Assembly (NCBI GenBank): GCA_021850545.1 | Contig: JAJZLU010000044.1 | Span: forward strand, 2,643-66,642 | Origin: Thermoplasmata archaeon | GTDB lineage: Archaea; Thermoplasmatota; Thermoplasmata; Thermoplasmatales; Thermoplasmataceae | Reading direction: 5' to 3' | DNA: 64,000 nucleotides | Part shown: positions 1-8,427 of the stretch, piece after piece | Layout: each line of letters opens with the position of its first letter | Position numbering within the stretch: position 1 is the first letter of the stretch | Program-made: the position numbers and the translations under genes | Notes under the pieces: model-generated | Database searches by the model: none | Seen by the model: the letters and a program-made list of their open reading frames with translations, nothing else | Told to the model about the DNA's origin: nothing

Positions 1-80
1 TCGTTATATACAATTCTTATGTAATCTGACAAGTTTTGACAGGTAGAGTTGGCTTTGGTTTTATTGCCAGAATCAACTAG

Positions 81-152
81 TGGACCGGTCGGGATTTGAA
101 CCCGAGGCCTCCTGCTTGCAAAGCAGGCGATCTACCGCTGATCTACCGGCCC
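81..152 (-). tRNA. tRNA-Ala (anticodon TGC)
   Basis: Read on the minus strand this folds into a full cloverleaf of 72 nt with no intron. The acceptor arm GGGCCGG pairs with CCGGTCC and contains a G3:U70 wobble pair, the classic alanine identity element; the discriminator base is A. The anticodon stem CCTGC/GCAGG closes the seven-base loop TTTGCAA, giving anticodon TGC. The T-loop GGTTCAAATCC is canonical. CCA is not encoded. A possible TATA element for it lies around 185-198 on the same strand. Confidence 0.97.
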
Positions 153-298
153 TTACCATGCTGGGTAAAGGGAATCTGTTCTATGGTATTAATTTTTCAC
201 GGCGCCTTTCCACTGTAAAGGCAATTTTATTGAAGGGCTTAATATTCGGGGATCGGCACACATAGTTTTTTAATCCAAAAGTGGAATCCCATTAGAAT

Positions 299-1036
299 AT
301 GTTTCTTGTGAAGCTTGGTGGCAGTGTCATAACAGTGAAAAGCAGATACCGTTACTACAGGCCCAAGGCTGTGCAGGAAATAATAAGGGAACTGAAGAGG
401 AAGGGCGAACCGTTTGCCCTTGTGCATGGAGGAGGCTCATTCGGCCACATAAAGGCAAAGGAATACGGCATACCGGGGGAGATTACCGAAAAGAGGAAAG
501 TAGGGTATTCTGTTATACACAGGGACATGGTCGATCTCAACCAGAGGATTGTCAATTCACTCATAGATTCAGGGATCAATGGAGTTGGCATGCCTCCATC
601 AGTATTCAATGGTAACCTTGAGAAGATATCACAATCCATGATTGATCACATGGAAGCAGGCCTTTCCCCCATATCCTTTGGTGACGTTTATATAAACTCT
701 CAGGAGAGCAGGTTCGAAATTGTTTCAGGAGATGACCTGATGCTTTCGCTTGCGGAGAAGATCAGGCCATCAGAAGTGTATTTTCTGACGGATGTAGACG
801 GTATTTACGACAAAAATCCCAAGAAGCACAGGGATGCGGTTCTCCTGAAGGAATTAAGTGACAGCGCCACATACGAGCATGTTGGAACAGATGTCACAGG
901 TGGAATGCTGAAGAAAGCCAATACTGTGAAGGATATTGCCAAGCTGGGAGCCACAGTTTATGTGCTAAATGGCAATGTTCCATCCAGGCTGAACGAGGCA
1001 GGGTCAAAAGATTTCATTGGAACAGTGGTTAAATGA
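299..1036 (+). CDS. Isopentenyl phosphate kinase
   Basis: ATP-dependent phosphorylation of isopentenyl phosphate to isopentenyl diphosphate, the last kinase step of the archaeal mevalonate routes that go through a monophosphate. The 245-residue protein is an amino-acid-kinase fold member: an N-terminal KLGGS nucleotide loop (residues 5-9), a GGGSFGH motif (44-50) whose His50 matches the catalytic histidine of this family, and a conserved TDVDGIY segment (about 160-166). It overlaps the next gene by the 4 bp ATGA, so it is translationally coupled to IPP isomerase, which uses its product. The ATG at 299 lies about 25 bp after a T-rich, TATA-like stretch (267-277), so the message is probably leaderless. 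Function is well supported by motif and neighbour. Confidence 0.93.
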   Translation: MFLVKLGGSVITVKSRYRYYRPKAVQEIIRELKRKGEPFALVHGGGSFGHIKAKEYGIPGEITEKRKVGYSVIHRDMVDLNQRIVNSLIDSGINGVGMPPSVFNGNLEKISQSMIDHMEAGLSPISFGDVYINSQESRFEIVSGDDLMLSLAEKIRPSEVYFLTDVDGIYDKNPKKHRDAVLLKELSDSATYEHVGTDVTGGMLKKANTVKDIAKLGATVYVLNGNVPSRLNEAGSKDFIGTVVK

Positions 1037-2082
1037 TTGAGAACAGAAAGGAAGAGCATATACGAATAGCTGAAAATGAAAAGGTTGAAACAGACCACAA
1101 CTACTGGGACGACATACAGGTATTGCATCAGGCCATACCTCAGATAGATTTTGACTCAATAGACACAAGGGCCAGGTTCATTAGCCACGAAATAGCCAAT
1201 CCGATGATCATTTCATCCATGACCGGCGGCACAGACCTTGCAAAGAAGATAAATTACAACCTTGCAACAGCTGCGGAAAAGTTTGGCCTTCCAATGGGCG
1301 TGGGCAGCATGAGGGCTGCTGTGGAGAGGAAAGAACTTTCGGACACATTCTCAATCATACTTGAAAGGAAGGTCCCGGTCAGGATTGCCAACGTGGGCGC
1401 CCCCCAACTAATCAACCAGGGGAAGAGGGCATTCACAGACAAGGACATTGAATATATTTTCAACCTCATTGATGCGAACTATCTTATTGTCCACTTCAAC
1501 TTCCTCCAGGAAATGGTCCAGCCCGAGGGCGACAGGAACGCCAAGGGCATCATGAAAAGGCTGCAGGATGTTGCATCCAGCTACCCGGTCATAGCAAAGG
1601 AAACTGGGAACGGTTTTTCCAGGGAAGCAGCAATCCAGCTCAGGGATGCCGGCGTAAGGGCCATAGACGTCGGCGGCCTTGGCGGAACATCCTTTGCTGC
1701 AATCGAATATTACAGGGCAAAAAAGGCTGGCGACGAGGAGAAAATGAGGGCAGGGCAGTCGTTCTGGAACTGGGGAATCCCCGCACCAGCCTCCGTGAAG
1801 TATTCAATGGTGGGCATCCCTGTCATCGGGAGTGGCGGCCTTAGAAATGGCCTCGATCTCTTCAAGGCGATCCTCATGGGCGCTGATGCAGGAGGGTTTG
1901 CAAGAACCCTGCTCAAGGGTGCAGACAGTTCCCCTGAGCAGATACAGAAAGAAATCTCTTACATACTTAGGGATTTCAAGATTGCAATGTTCCTGTCCGG
2001 TGCAAAGAACCTCAAGGAACTCAGGAACGCAAGGTACTTTGTAAGGGAGCCCCTGAAAGCATGGCTTGATGTTTATGACTGA
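1033..2082 (+). CDS. fni: Type II isopentenyl-diphosphate delta-isomerase
   Basis: FMN- and NAD(P)H-dependent enzyme that interconverts isopentenyl and dimethylallyl diphosphate to prime archaeal ether-lipid synthesis. The 349-residue TIM barrel shows the family signature SSMTGGT at residues 61-67, the GVGSMR loop near 97-102, and glycine-rich FMN phosphate loops (GGLGGTS near 215-221 and GSGGLRNG near 265-272). Length is normal for the type II family. It starts inside the stop of the isopentenyl phosphate kinase gene, which feeds it, and its end overlaps the following ZPR1 gene. Type I (Nudix) isomerase can be excluded by fold and motifs. Confidence 0.96.
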   Translation: MIENRKEEHIRIAENEKVETDHNYWDDIQVLHQAIPQIDFDSIDTRARFISHEIANPMIISSMTGGTDLAKKINYNLATAAEKFGLPMGVGSMRAAVERKELSDTFSIILERKVPVRIANVGAPQLINQGKRAFTDKDIEYIFNLIDANYLIVHFNFLQEMVQPEGDRNAKGIMKRLQDVASSYPVIAKETGNGFSREAAIQLRDAGVRAIDVGGLGGTSFAAIEYYRAKKAGDEEKMRAGQSFWNWGIPAPASVKYSMVGIPVIGSGGLRNGLDLFKAILMGADAGGFARTLLKGADSSPEQIQKEISYILRDFKIAMFLSGAKNLKELRNARYFVREPLKAWLDVYD

Positions 2083-2623
2083 TGAAAATATTGATGAGGA
2101 AGCACCAAGGGAATTCCAGACAGAGACACCATGCCCGTCATGCGGCCAGAAGCTTTTCTTCATATTCTACAGGACAAAGGTCAACTATGAGGAGGCAGTT
2201 GAAATCGAGACCTTCTTTTGCAAGAAATGCCTCTACAAATCTTCACAGATCAGGCCACTTGAAAGGGAAGCCCCCAAGAAGCTGGTCCTTGAGGTGAGGA
2301 ACCATGATGACCTCAGAACAATACTTTACAGGTCTCCAGAAGCTAGGATTGAAATTCCTGAACTGGAAGCAGACATCAACCCTGGGGAAATTTCCACTGG
2401 GGAAATAACAACCATTGAGGGGATACTCACGAGGCTGCTGGAAAAACTTGACCTTTTTGACGAGGAGGATGTCGATATTGGCAGGCTGAACGAAGTCAAG
2501 TCACACATAAAGGCCATCATTGATGGAAGCGGTGAACGGTTCACATTTGTCATGGACGACCCTCTCGGGAAGAGCAGGATAAACAGCAGCAGAGTAATAG
2601 TGCTGCACAAGTCTGATGACTAG
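2075..2623 (+). CDS. ZPR1-type zinc-finger protein
   Basis: Archaeal member of the ZPR1 family, small proteins with one zinc finger and a beta-rich domain; eukaryotic ZPR1 binds translation elongation factor eEF1A, while the archaeal role is not established. A CPSC...CKKC four-cysteine finger occupies roughly residues 20-52, followed by the acidic A/B domain typical of ZPR1 (IPELEADINPGE, TTIEGIL). Three in-frame starts exist (TTG 2066, ATG 2069, ATG 2075); the last overlaps the isomerase stop by 8 bp and is preferred because it gives a conventional N-terminus. Cotranscribed with the isoprenoid genes, although no functional link is obvious. Confidence 0.85.
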   Translation: MTDENIDEEAPREFQTETPCPSCGQKLFFIFYRTKVNYEEAVEIETFFCKKCLYKSSQIRPLEREAPKKLVLEVRNHDDLRTILYRSPEARIEIPELEADINPGEISTGEITTIEGILTRLLEKLDLFDEEDVDIGRLNEVKSHIKAIIDGSGERFTFVMDDPLGKSRINSSRVIVLHKSDD

Positions 2624-2670
2624 GGCAAATTCCTCCAGGGGTCAATGAGCCTCATCAACGGACATGCATC

Positions 2671-2679
2671 TTTTATATA
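2671..2679 (+). promoter_or_regulatory. TATA box of the A-ATPase operon
   Basis: The element TTTTATATA lies about 35 bp before the atpK ATG at 2712, in the 88-bp gap after the ZPR1 gene. Spacing predicts a start of transcription near 2700 and a short leader of about 10 nt. No other promoter-like element is seen between here and the end of atpI, consistent with one long operon. Confidence 0.6.
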
Positions 2680-2711
2680 GCCCACAACAATGATCCGTCG
2701 GTGCAATAAGC

Positions 2712-2942
2712 ATGGCATTCGACTATACTCACGCACTCTTGGCAATCGCAGCTTCAATTTCAATAGCTGGAGGTCTCATTGGTACCGGCATGGCCCAGCA
2801 GGGCATTGGAGCGGCAGGTATGGGAATAATTGCGGAAAAACCTGAAAAGTTTGGGCAGGTTCTCGTATTCTTTGTGATTCCGGAGACGCTTTGGATTATT
2901 GGATTCGTTCTAGGTATTATCCTACTCCTGGGGATTCTCTGA
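2712..2942 (+). CDS. atpK: A-type ATP synthase subunit K (rotor proteolipid, c subunit)
   Basis: Membrane rotor subunit that carries the coupling ion through the Ao sector. The 76-residue protein has two membrane helices (about 8-40 and 48-74) joined by a polar loop (AEKPEKFG), i.e. a single hairpin. The ion-binding carboxylate is Glu58 in IPETLW, followed by Thr59; helix 1 carries Gln29 and Gln30. Glu-Thr plus a helix-1 glutamine is a pattern often examined to separate Na+- from H+-binding c subunits, but the ion used cannot be decided from this alone; an acidophile would be expected to use protons. It is the first gene of the ATPase operon. Confidence 0.93.
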   Translation: MAFDYTHALLAIAASISIAGGLIGTGMAQQGIGAAGMGIIAEKPEKFGQVLVFFVIPETLWIIGFVLGIILLLGIL

Positions 2943-2951
2943 AGATAGATC

Positions 2952-3515
2952 ATGTCTCTTGAGGAAATACTTAAGGATATCGAGCTTCGCGGAAAGCAGG
3001 AACTGGATGAGCTTAGGCTCTATTATGGAAAGAAGTTAGAAGATCTACAGGCGAGGCAGGAACGCACCCTCAATGCTCAGACCGAGAAAATTAGGAAGAG
3101 CACTGATGAGGAGAAGAGGACTGCCGAAAGGACCATAATCAGTTCCGCAGAAATGGAAGCCCTTAATATTCTCAGGAGCAGGGAGGGTTCGCTTGTGGAG
3201 GAAGCCGCAGCAAAGGCTGAGCTTTATCTCAAGAACATGAGGGACCGCAAAGATTATCCAGAAATACTTGCCAAAATGGTTGAAATATCTAAAAAAACAC
3301 TGGGAACGGATTGCAGGATAATTGCCTCCAAGGAGGATTCCTCAAAGATTTCCGCTGGTGGGGGAAAGATCTTTGTGAAGGAAGTTGATCCCTATGGCGG
3401 CATAAAGGCAGAATCTGCGGATGGCACCAGGGAACTGGATCTCACAGTGAAGGCCATTGTTTCAGAGCTGAGGGAAAGAATCGTTTCACAATTCTACCAG
3501 CACTTAGGGGAGTAG
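2952..3515 (+). CDS. atpE: A-type ATP synthase subunit E (peripheral stalk)
   Basis: One half of the peripheral-stalk heterodimer that holds the A3B3 head against rotation, partnering with the H subunit encoded at 10632. The N-terminal 90 residues are a charged, Lys/Glu-rich coiled coil (about residues 1-85), followed by a mixed alpha/beta C-terminal head ending in SELRERIVSQFYQHLGE, which matches the globular E-subunit C-domain. Length (187 aa) is normal. Begins 9 bp after the atpK stop. Confidence 0.88.
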   Translation: MSLEEILKDIELRGKQELDELRLYYGKKLEDLQARQERTLNAQTEKIRKSTDEEKRTAERTIISSAEMEALNILRSREGSLVEEAAAKAELYLKNMRDRKDYPEILAKMVEISKKTLGTDCRIIASKEDSSKISAGGGKIFVKEVDPYGGIKAESADGTRELDLTVKAIVSELRERIVSQFYQHLGE

Positions 3516-3518
3516 GTT

Positions 3519-4583
3519 ATGGACCCGACGTACACGGGGGCTTACGGAAGGATAAAAGTTTATGAGACAGAGTTTCTCTCTGAAGACCTTCTTAGGAGAC
3601 TTGCTGACTCCGCCAATGTTGAGGAAATATCCTCCCTGCTTTACACTACTTTCTACAGGGAAGACATGGATTTGTTCTCAGCACTCCACAAGGGCGTTGA
3701 CCTCCTGAACATGGCGGTAAACCACAGGATCATCTCGAGAAACAGGATATCACTTTTTGCCGCTCCCACTCCAGGAAGGGAAACCATCAGGGCTTACCTT
3801 TCAAAGTGGGATATTGAGAACATTAAATCAATCATATCTTCAAAGTACATGGGTTATGAGATAAAGGAGTCTGAAAACTTCCTCATAAGTTTCAGGGACG
3901 TCCCAATGGGAATTTTCGGCGGAGCCATGACCCATGATGACTTCAAGAACCTTCTCGCCCTTGGCTCAATAGACGAGGTTGTAAACCGGCTTTCCAATTA
4001 CGGATACGGACAGGATCTCCTTCAGTATATGGACAGGTACAGGAAGAGCGGAGACATTGCCATTCTTCTGGCAGCACTTGACAGCCAGTATTATTCCAGG
4101 CTGCATAATTCACTGAAATTCTACAATGGTGATGAGGGGCCCCTGAGGAGATTCATCAACGAGGAAATCGATGTCAGGAACATAATGGTCATTCTCAAAG
4201 GCGTGGACATGTCAGTGGAATATGAAAGGCTCAAGGATGCCCTCATACCTATGGGAAACATCTCACTTGCAGCCCTCCAGGAGATTTATTCATCCGGGAT
4301 CCTCGAGCAGTCTGTTGAGAAACTGAAGGCCTACTATCCTGGCCTGGAGGAGGCAATGAAGGAATTCTACCAGGACAGAAGGCTGGAAGTATTTGAGAGC
4401 CTCATGAGGGCAGAACTATACAGGAAATACATGTCCATATTTTCGCAACAGTCACTTTCCGTGGGTTCTACGTTCAATTTCATAATGCGTGCTGAGAGGG
4501 AAAGGGAGCGCCTGAGGTCTATCGTGTTCGGGAAATTCTATGGGCTCTCCCCGGAGAGCGTGAGGGCTATGGCCTCGCTTTAG
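3519..4583 (+). CDS. atpC: A-type ATP synthase subunit C (d-like collar)
   Basis: Funnel-shaped subunit that joins the central stalk to the membrane rotor ring. The 354-residue, almost entirely helical protein contains the repeated subunit-C features: an early Y..RIKVYETEFLS segment, three similar helical modules, and the conserved INEEIDVRNI motif (about residues 210-219), where this family regularly shows a D..N..ILK pattern. It begins 3 bp after atpE and ends 9 bp before atpF. No membrane helices are present, as expected. Confidence 0.9.
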   Translation: MDPTYTGAYGRIKVYETEFLSEDLLRRLADSANVEEISSLLYTTFYREDMDLFSALHKGVDLLNMAVNHRIISRNRISLFAAPTPGRETIRAYLSKWDIENIKSIISSKYMGYEIKESENFLISFRDVPMGIFGGAMTHDDFKNLLALGSIDEVVNRLSNYGYGQDLLQYMDRYRKSGDIAILLAALDSQYYSRLHNSLKFYNGDEGPLRRFINEEIDVRNIMVILKGVDMSVEYERLKDALIPMGNISLAALQEIYSSGILEQSVEKLKAYYPGLEEAMKEFYQDRRLEVFESLMRAELYRKYMSIFSQQSLSVGSTFNFIMRAERERERLRSIVFGKFYGLSPESVRAMASL

Positions 4584-4592
4584 GTGTGATAT

Positions 4593-4967
4593 ATGGCTGC
4601 AGTCAGTGAAAAAGTTGGAAGCATTGCGATCATAGCAGAAAGAGAGCTTGTGCTGGGATTCAGGCTTATTGGTGTTGAGCATTCCTATATCGCGGAGAAG
4701 GAAGAGGGTGTGAAAAAACTGTATGATCTCCTTGCAGAGAAGAAATACTCCCTTATCATGGTCTCAGAAAGCATCAAGCCGCACATGGATAGCAAGACCC
4801 TAAGATTCATTGAAACCTCAACTGATCCTGTCGTGGTCTTCATACCGTTGCCTGGCGGAGAGGATCTGGAATCGGTCAATGCACTGGCAAAGAGGGTGCT
4901 TGGAGTGGACATCGGCGGCCAGCAGGCTTCAAATGCTGGAAAGGAAAAAAGAGCAGGAGCGGCCTGA
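4593..4967 (+). CDS. atpF: A-type ATP synthase subunit F (central stalk)
   Basis: Small Rossmann-like subunit that binds subunit D in the central shaft and contributes to regulation of the motor. The 124-residue protein begins with the family pattern I.AERELVLGFRLIGVEH (residues 8-25), continues with a SLIMVSE beta strand and a FIPLPGG segment, and ends with a short charged tail. Position between C and A is the standard archaeal order. Confidence 0.9.
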   Translation: MAAVSEKVGSIAIIAERELVLGFRLIGVEHSYIAEKEEGVKKLYDLLAEKKYSLIMVSESIKPHMDSKTLRFIETSTDPVVVFIPLPGGEDLESVNALAKRVLGVDIGGQQASNAGKEKRAGAA

Positions 4968-4969
4968 AC

Positions 4970-5089
4970 ATGGAAAAGAATCATTCGGGCTTTGAAAAGG
5001 AAATATTCAGGATAAAAGTAGATGAGGAATCAGCTACATTCATTCAGGCAATTGGGAAAATCGGAAATCAGTTTAGTTTAGGGGTTTAA
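4970..5089 (+). CDS. Small 39-residue ORF between atpF and atpA
   Basis: ATG at 4970, 2 bp after the atpF stop, opens a 39-codon frame that ends with TAA at 5087-5089, 2 bp before the atpA ATG. The peptide begins MEKNHSGFEKEIFRIKVDEE and is charged and soluble, with a short amphipathic second half. It fills the whole interval between two conserved operon genes with almost no spare bases, which argues that it is translated, either as a peptide of its own or to couple atpF and atpA translation. It is not recognised as any known ATPase subunit. A chance ORF of this size is still possible. Confidence 0.5.
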   Translation: MEKNHSGFEKEIFRIKVDEESATFIQAIGKIGNQFSLGV

Positions 5090-5091
5090 AG

Positions 5092-8000
5092 ATGGGAATA
5101 ATAGTTAGGATATCTGGTCCAGTGGTAATAGCAGAAGACGTTGAAAATGCCAAGATGTTTGACGTGGTAAGGGTCGGGGAACTGGGTCTAGTAGGGGAAA
5201 TAATCAGGATCATTGGCAACAGGTCAACCATCCAGGTTTATGAAGATACAAGCGGCATCAGGCCTGGCGAAAAGGTGGAAAACACAAGCAGGCCACTATC
5301 AGTTGACCTTGGGCCTGGTTTGCTCACCTCCATCTATGATGGGATACAGAGGCCTCTAGATGTGATCCGGGCTAAAACAGGTGATTTCATACAGAGAGGA
5401 TTTACCGCTTCACCACTTAACGAGGAAAAGGCATGGGACTTCAAGCCCAAGGCCAAGAAGGGCGATGAGGTTGTTCCAGGGCAGATTATAGGAACAGTTC
5501 CTGAGACTGGAATCATCGAGCACAGGGTGATGGTTCCCTATGGCGTATCCGGAAAGATCTCTGAAATCAAAGAAGGGAAATTCAAGGTCTCTGATGCCAT
5601 AGCAACTATCGATACCGGCTCTTCAAAGGTTGAAGTTAAACTCAAGCAGGAATGGCCGGTGCGAATTCCAAGGAAAGTCCAGAGAAAGCTTCCTCCAGAA
5701 CTACCCCTTATCACAGGGCAGAGAGTCATCGACACATTCTTCCCCGTGGCGAAAGGCGGCACTGTTGCGGTTCCGGGGCCCTTCGGGTCCGGGAAATGTG
5801 TAACAGGGGACACCCCAGTGCTTCTCGGGGACGGAACAATCAGGGAAATCAGGGAGATATATGAGGAAGGCTTGAAAACCGGACTCCGCATGGTACTGAA
5901 AAACGAAGAATACGTCGCACTACAAAAGCCCATTGAACTCTTTTCTTTCCACGAGGGTAAAATCCAGAAGAGTCTCTCATCCACGCTTTACAGGGGCAAA
6001 TCAGACTCCATCATCAATGTAAGGACGAGAACCGGCAGGAAAGCGAGAATAACTCCTGTACACAAGCTGTTCAAATTATCAGATACTGGCGAGATAGTGG
6101 AAACTGAGGCCAGGTCACTTTCTGTAGGCGACTATATAGTCTCTGCCAAGGCAACTGAAGTGAATTCCAGGAACCAGCCAATAGACATATACAAGCTGGG
6201 CGAAGCAAGAGTCCTTGATGAAGATATCAGGGAGGAAGTTGCAGGATTGCTCAAACTTTCATATCTTAAGGGCATAGACATTCCCATTCCATCATCTGCA
6301 AAGCATAGCCTTTCAAGATCTGAAAAAAGGCTTACCCCCCGCCTTAAGTGGGTAAAGGAAATCTATTCCAGCATGGGTAGAACCCTACCCCGGCCAAAAC
6401 TTCTGGGCGGTGACCGCAGCAGCAATCCGGTGCAGATACCGGAAACTGTCAGCGAAGAACTGGCGGAATTCCTTGGCTATTACATTTCCGAAGGATACAT
6501 ACGCGGAAATGGCACAGTGGTCTTTACCAACAGCGACGAGGTGTTGCTTGAGAGATTCACCTCACTGGCAAAGGAGCTGTTCTCAATCAATGGCATCAGG
6601 GAAATTCAGGAAGGGAAGGTGGCCAACGTTCTGCTTCACAGCAGAGTCCTTGTTCAATTCCTGGAGTCCATAGACACCGGAAAAGATGCCTCCACTAAGA
6701 AGATTCCAGACATCATTATGAGGTCAAGCAACTCTGCAGTTTCCTCATTGCTCACAGCTTATTATATCGGAGACGGATCTTTCTCCAAGAACAGTGTTGA
6801 GTTCTCCACAGCGAGCAAATGGCTGGCAATACAGATTTCCTATCTTCTGACTAGATTCGGAATACTGAACACCAAAAGCGTGAAAAGGGTCAACGGAAAG
6901 GATTACCAGAGGATTTACGTCAGGGGAAAACTGAACATAGGCAAGCTCCATGATGTCCTGCTTCCGGGCCACGGCAAGATAGAAAAGATGAATTTATACG
7001 CCAATTCAAAAGGATCAACATACAACTCCATTGATATAGTCCCAACTTCGGCCGAATATATTGAATCACTTTACAGAAAACACACCAGTTATTCAGAATT
7101 GCTGGGCAAGGGAATTGAGATCTTCAACTACACAGGTAACAACGAACACATGGGTGCTGACACATTCAGGAAATTCTCAAATGTTATCGGGGGCTCTTTG
7201 AATGAACAGGCTCTGGAGGAGCCAATCGTTCAACTTTCTGATGCACTTGACTACATATATTTTGACAGGATAGTTTCCCTGGAAGAAGAGATTGGGCCCT
7301 TCGACGTCTATGATGTTACGGTTCCTGACTCCAGCATGAATTTTGTGGGGGGAAACGGTGGAATAATCCTTCACAACACTGTTGTGCAGCACCAGTTGTC
7401 AAAATGGGCAGATAGTGATATTGTCGTTTATGTAGGATGTGGCGAAAGAGGGAATGAAATGACTGAGATCCTGACATCTTTCCCTGAACTTACTGATCCT
7501 AAGTCCGGAAAACCACTCATGGAGAGGACCGTGCTTATTGCAAACACCTCCAACATGCCTGTTGCCGCCAGGGAAGCCAGCATTTACACTGGAATCACAA
7601 TAGCAGAATACTACAGGGATATGGGGTACAACGTTGCGCTGATGGCTGACAGCACATCCAGATGGGCCGAGGCTCTGAGGGAAATATCAGGAAGGCTTGA
7701 GGAAATGCCAGGGGAAGAAGGTTATCCTGCCTATCTGGGCAGAAGGCTTTCGGAATTCTATGAGAGATCAGGAAATGCGATCGTAGTCTCCGACAACCAG
7801 AGGAACGGTTCAATCACAATTGTTGGTGCAGTGTCGCCACCTGGTGGAGACACATCCGAGCCGGTTTCACAGAATACCCTGAGGGTTACGAGGGTATTCT
7901 GGGCACTTGATTCCTCACTTGCATCAAGGAGGCACTTCCCGTCTATCAACTGGCTCAACAGCTACTCGCTTTACCAGGACGACCTCAGGAAATGGTTCGA

Positions 8001-8427
8001 AGAAAACGTGACCAAGAACTGGGGTGAACTCTACGACGAAGCCATGGGGATACTCCAGAAGGAAGCAGAACTGCAGGAGGTTGTCCAGCTTGTTGGTTAT
8101 GATGCCCTGCCCGAGAGGGAGAAGAACACCCTTGACATTGCGAGGATGATCAGGGAGGATTTCCTTCAGCAGAGTGCATTTGATGAAGTGGACCAGTACT
8201 GCTCCATAGGGAAGCAGTACAGGATGCTCAATGCAATACTCACCCTTGGCAGGGAACAGTCCAGTGCCCTGGACAAGGGAATGCAGATGGCACAGATTCA
8301 GGGAATAGGCGCAAGATCAAGGATATCCAGGATGAAGGAAGTCAAGGAAGAAGAATTCCAGGCTTACTATGATTCTGTAATGTCAGAAATGAAGGACCAG
8401 ATCGGGAAGCTTCTGGAGGTGCAGTAA
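5092..8427 (+). CDS. atpA: A-type ATP synthase catalytic subunit A, interrupted by an intein
   Basis: Catalytic nucleotide-binding subunit of the A1 head. The 1111-residue precursor consists of an N-extein (1-235), an intein (236-762) and a C-extein (763-1111); splicing yields a 584-residue A subunit, the usual length. The N-extein holds the beta barrel and the non-homologous insert typical of A/V-type subunits and stops exactly at GPFGSGK, the Walker A loop; the C-extein resumes with TVVQHQ, restoring GPFGSGKT. Downstream are the CGERGNEM segment, the Walker B strand NVALMADS and the arginine-bearing C-terminal part. Without splicing the enzyme would lack a working P-loop. Preceded directly by the 39-codon ORF and followed by atpB with no gap. 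Confidence 0.97.
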   Translation: MGIIVRISGPVVIAEDVENAKMFDVVRVGELGLVGEIIRIIGNRSTIQVYEDTSGIRPGEKVENTSRPLSVDLGPGLLTSIYDGIQRPLDVIRAKTGDFIQRGFTASPLNEEKAWDFKPKAKKGDEVVPGQIIGTVPETGIIEHRVMVPYGVSGKISEIKEGKFKVSDAIATIDTGSSKVEVKLKQEWPVRIPRKVQRKLPPELPLITGQRVIDTFFPVAKGGTVAVPGPFGSGKCVTGDTPVLLGDGTIREIREIYEEGLKTGLRMVLKNEEYVALQKPIELFSFHEGKIQKSLSSTLYRGKSDSIINVRTRTGRKARITPVHKLFKLSDTGEIVETEARSLSVGDYIVSAKATEVNSRNQPIDIYKLGEARVLDEDIREEVAGLLKLSYLKGIDIPIPSSAKHSLSRSEKRLTPRLKWVKEIYSSMGRTLPRPKLLGGDRSSNPVQIPETVSEELAEFLGYYISEGYIRGNGTVVFTNSDEVLLERFTSLAKELFSINGIREIQEGKVANVLLHSRVLVQFLESIDTGKDASTKKIPDIIMRSSNSAVSSLLTAYYIGDGSFSKNSVEFSTASKWLAIQISYLLTRFGILNTKSVKRVNGKDYQRIYVRGKLNIGKLHDVLLPGHGKIEKMNLYANSKGSTYNSIDIVPTSAEYIESLYRKHTSYSELLGKGIEIFNYTGNNEHMGADTFRKFSNVIGGSLNEQALEEPIVQLSDALDYIYFDRIVSLEEEIGPFDVYDVTVPDSSMNFVGGNGGIILHNTVVQHQLSKWADSDIVVYVGCGERGNEMTEILTSFPELTDPKSGKPLMERTVLIANTSNMPVAAREASIYTGITIAEYYRDMGYNVALMADSTSRWAEALREISGRLEEMPGEEGYPAYLGRRLSEFYERSGNAIVVSDNQRNGSITIVGAVSPPGGDTSEPVSQNTLRVTRVFWALDSSLASRRHFPSINWLNSYSLYQDDLRKWFEENVTKNWGELYDEAMGILQKEAELQEVVQLVGYDALPEREKNTLDIARMIREDFLQQSAFDEVDQYCSIGKQYRMLNAILTLGREQSSALDKGMQMAQIQGIGARSRISRMKEVKEEEFQAYYDSVMSEMKDQIGKLLEVQ
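5797..7377 (+). mobile_element. Intein with LAGLIDADG homing endonuclease in the AtpA P-loop
   Basis: A 527-residue in-frame insertion between Lys235 and Thr763 of the AtpA precursor. Splicing block A begins with Cys1 (CVTGDTPVLLGDGTI); block B has the T..H motif (TPVH, intein residues about 86-89); the end has the block F strand DVYDVTVPD and block G IILHN, with the penultimate His, terminal Asn and a +1 Thr, all needed for self-splicing. The middle carries two LAGLIDADG motifs: EFLGYYISEGYI (about 222-233, acidic Glu) and SLLTAYYIGDGSF (about 317-329, Asp). Both acidic residues are kept, so an active homing endonuclease is plausible. The site is the archaeal VMA-b position also used in Thermoplasma and Pyrococcus, not the yeast VMA1 position. 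Confidence 0.96.
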
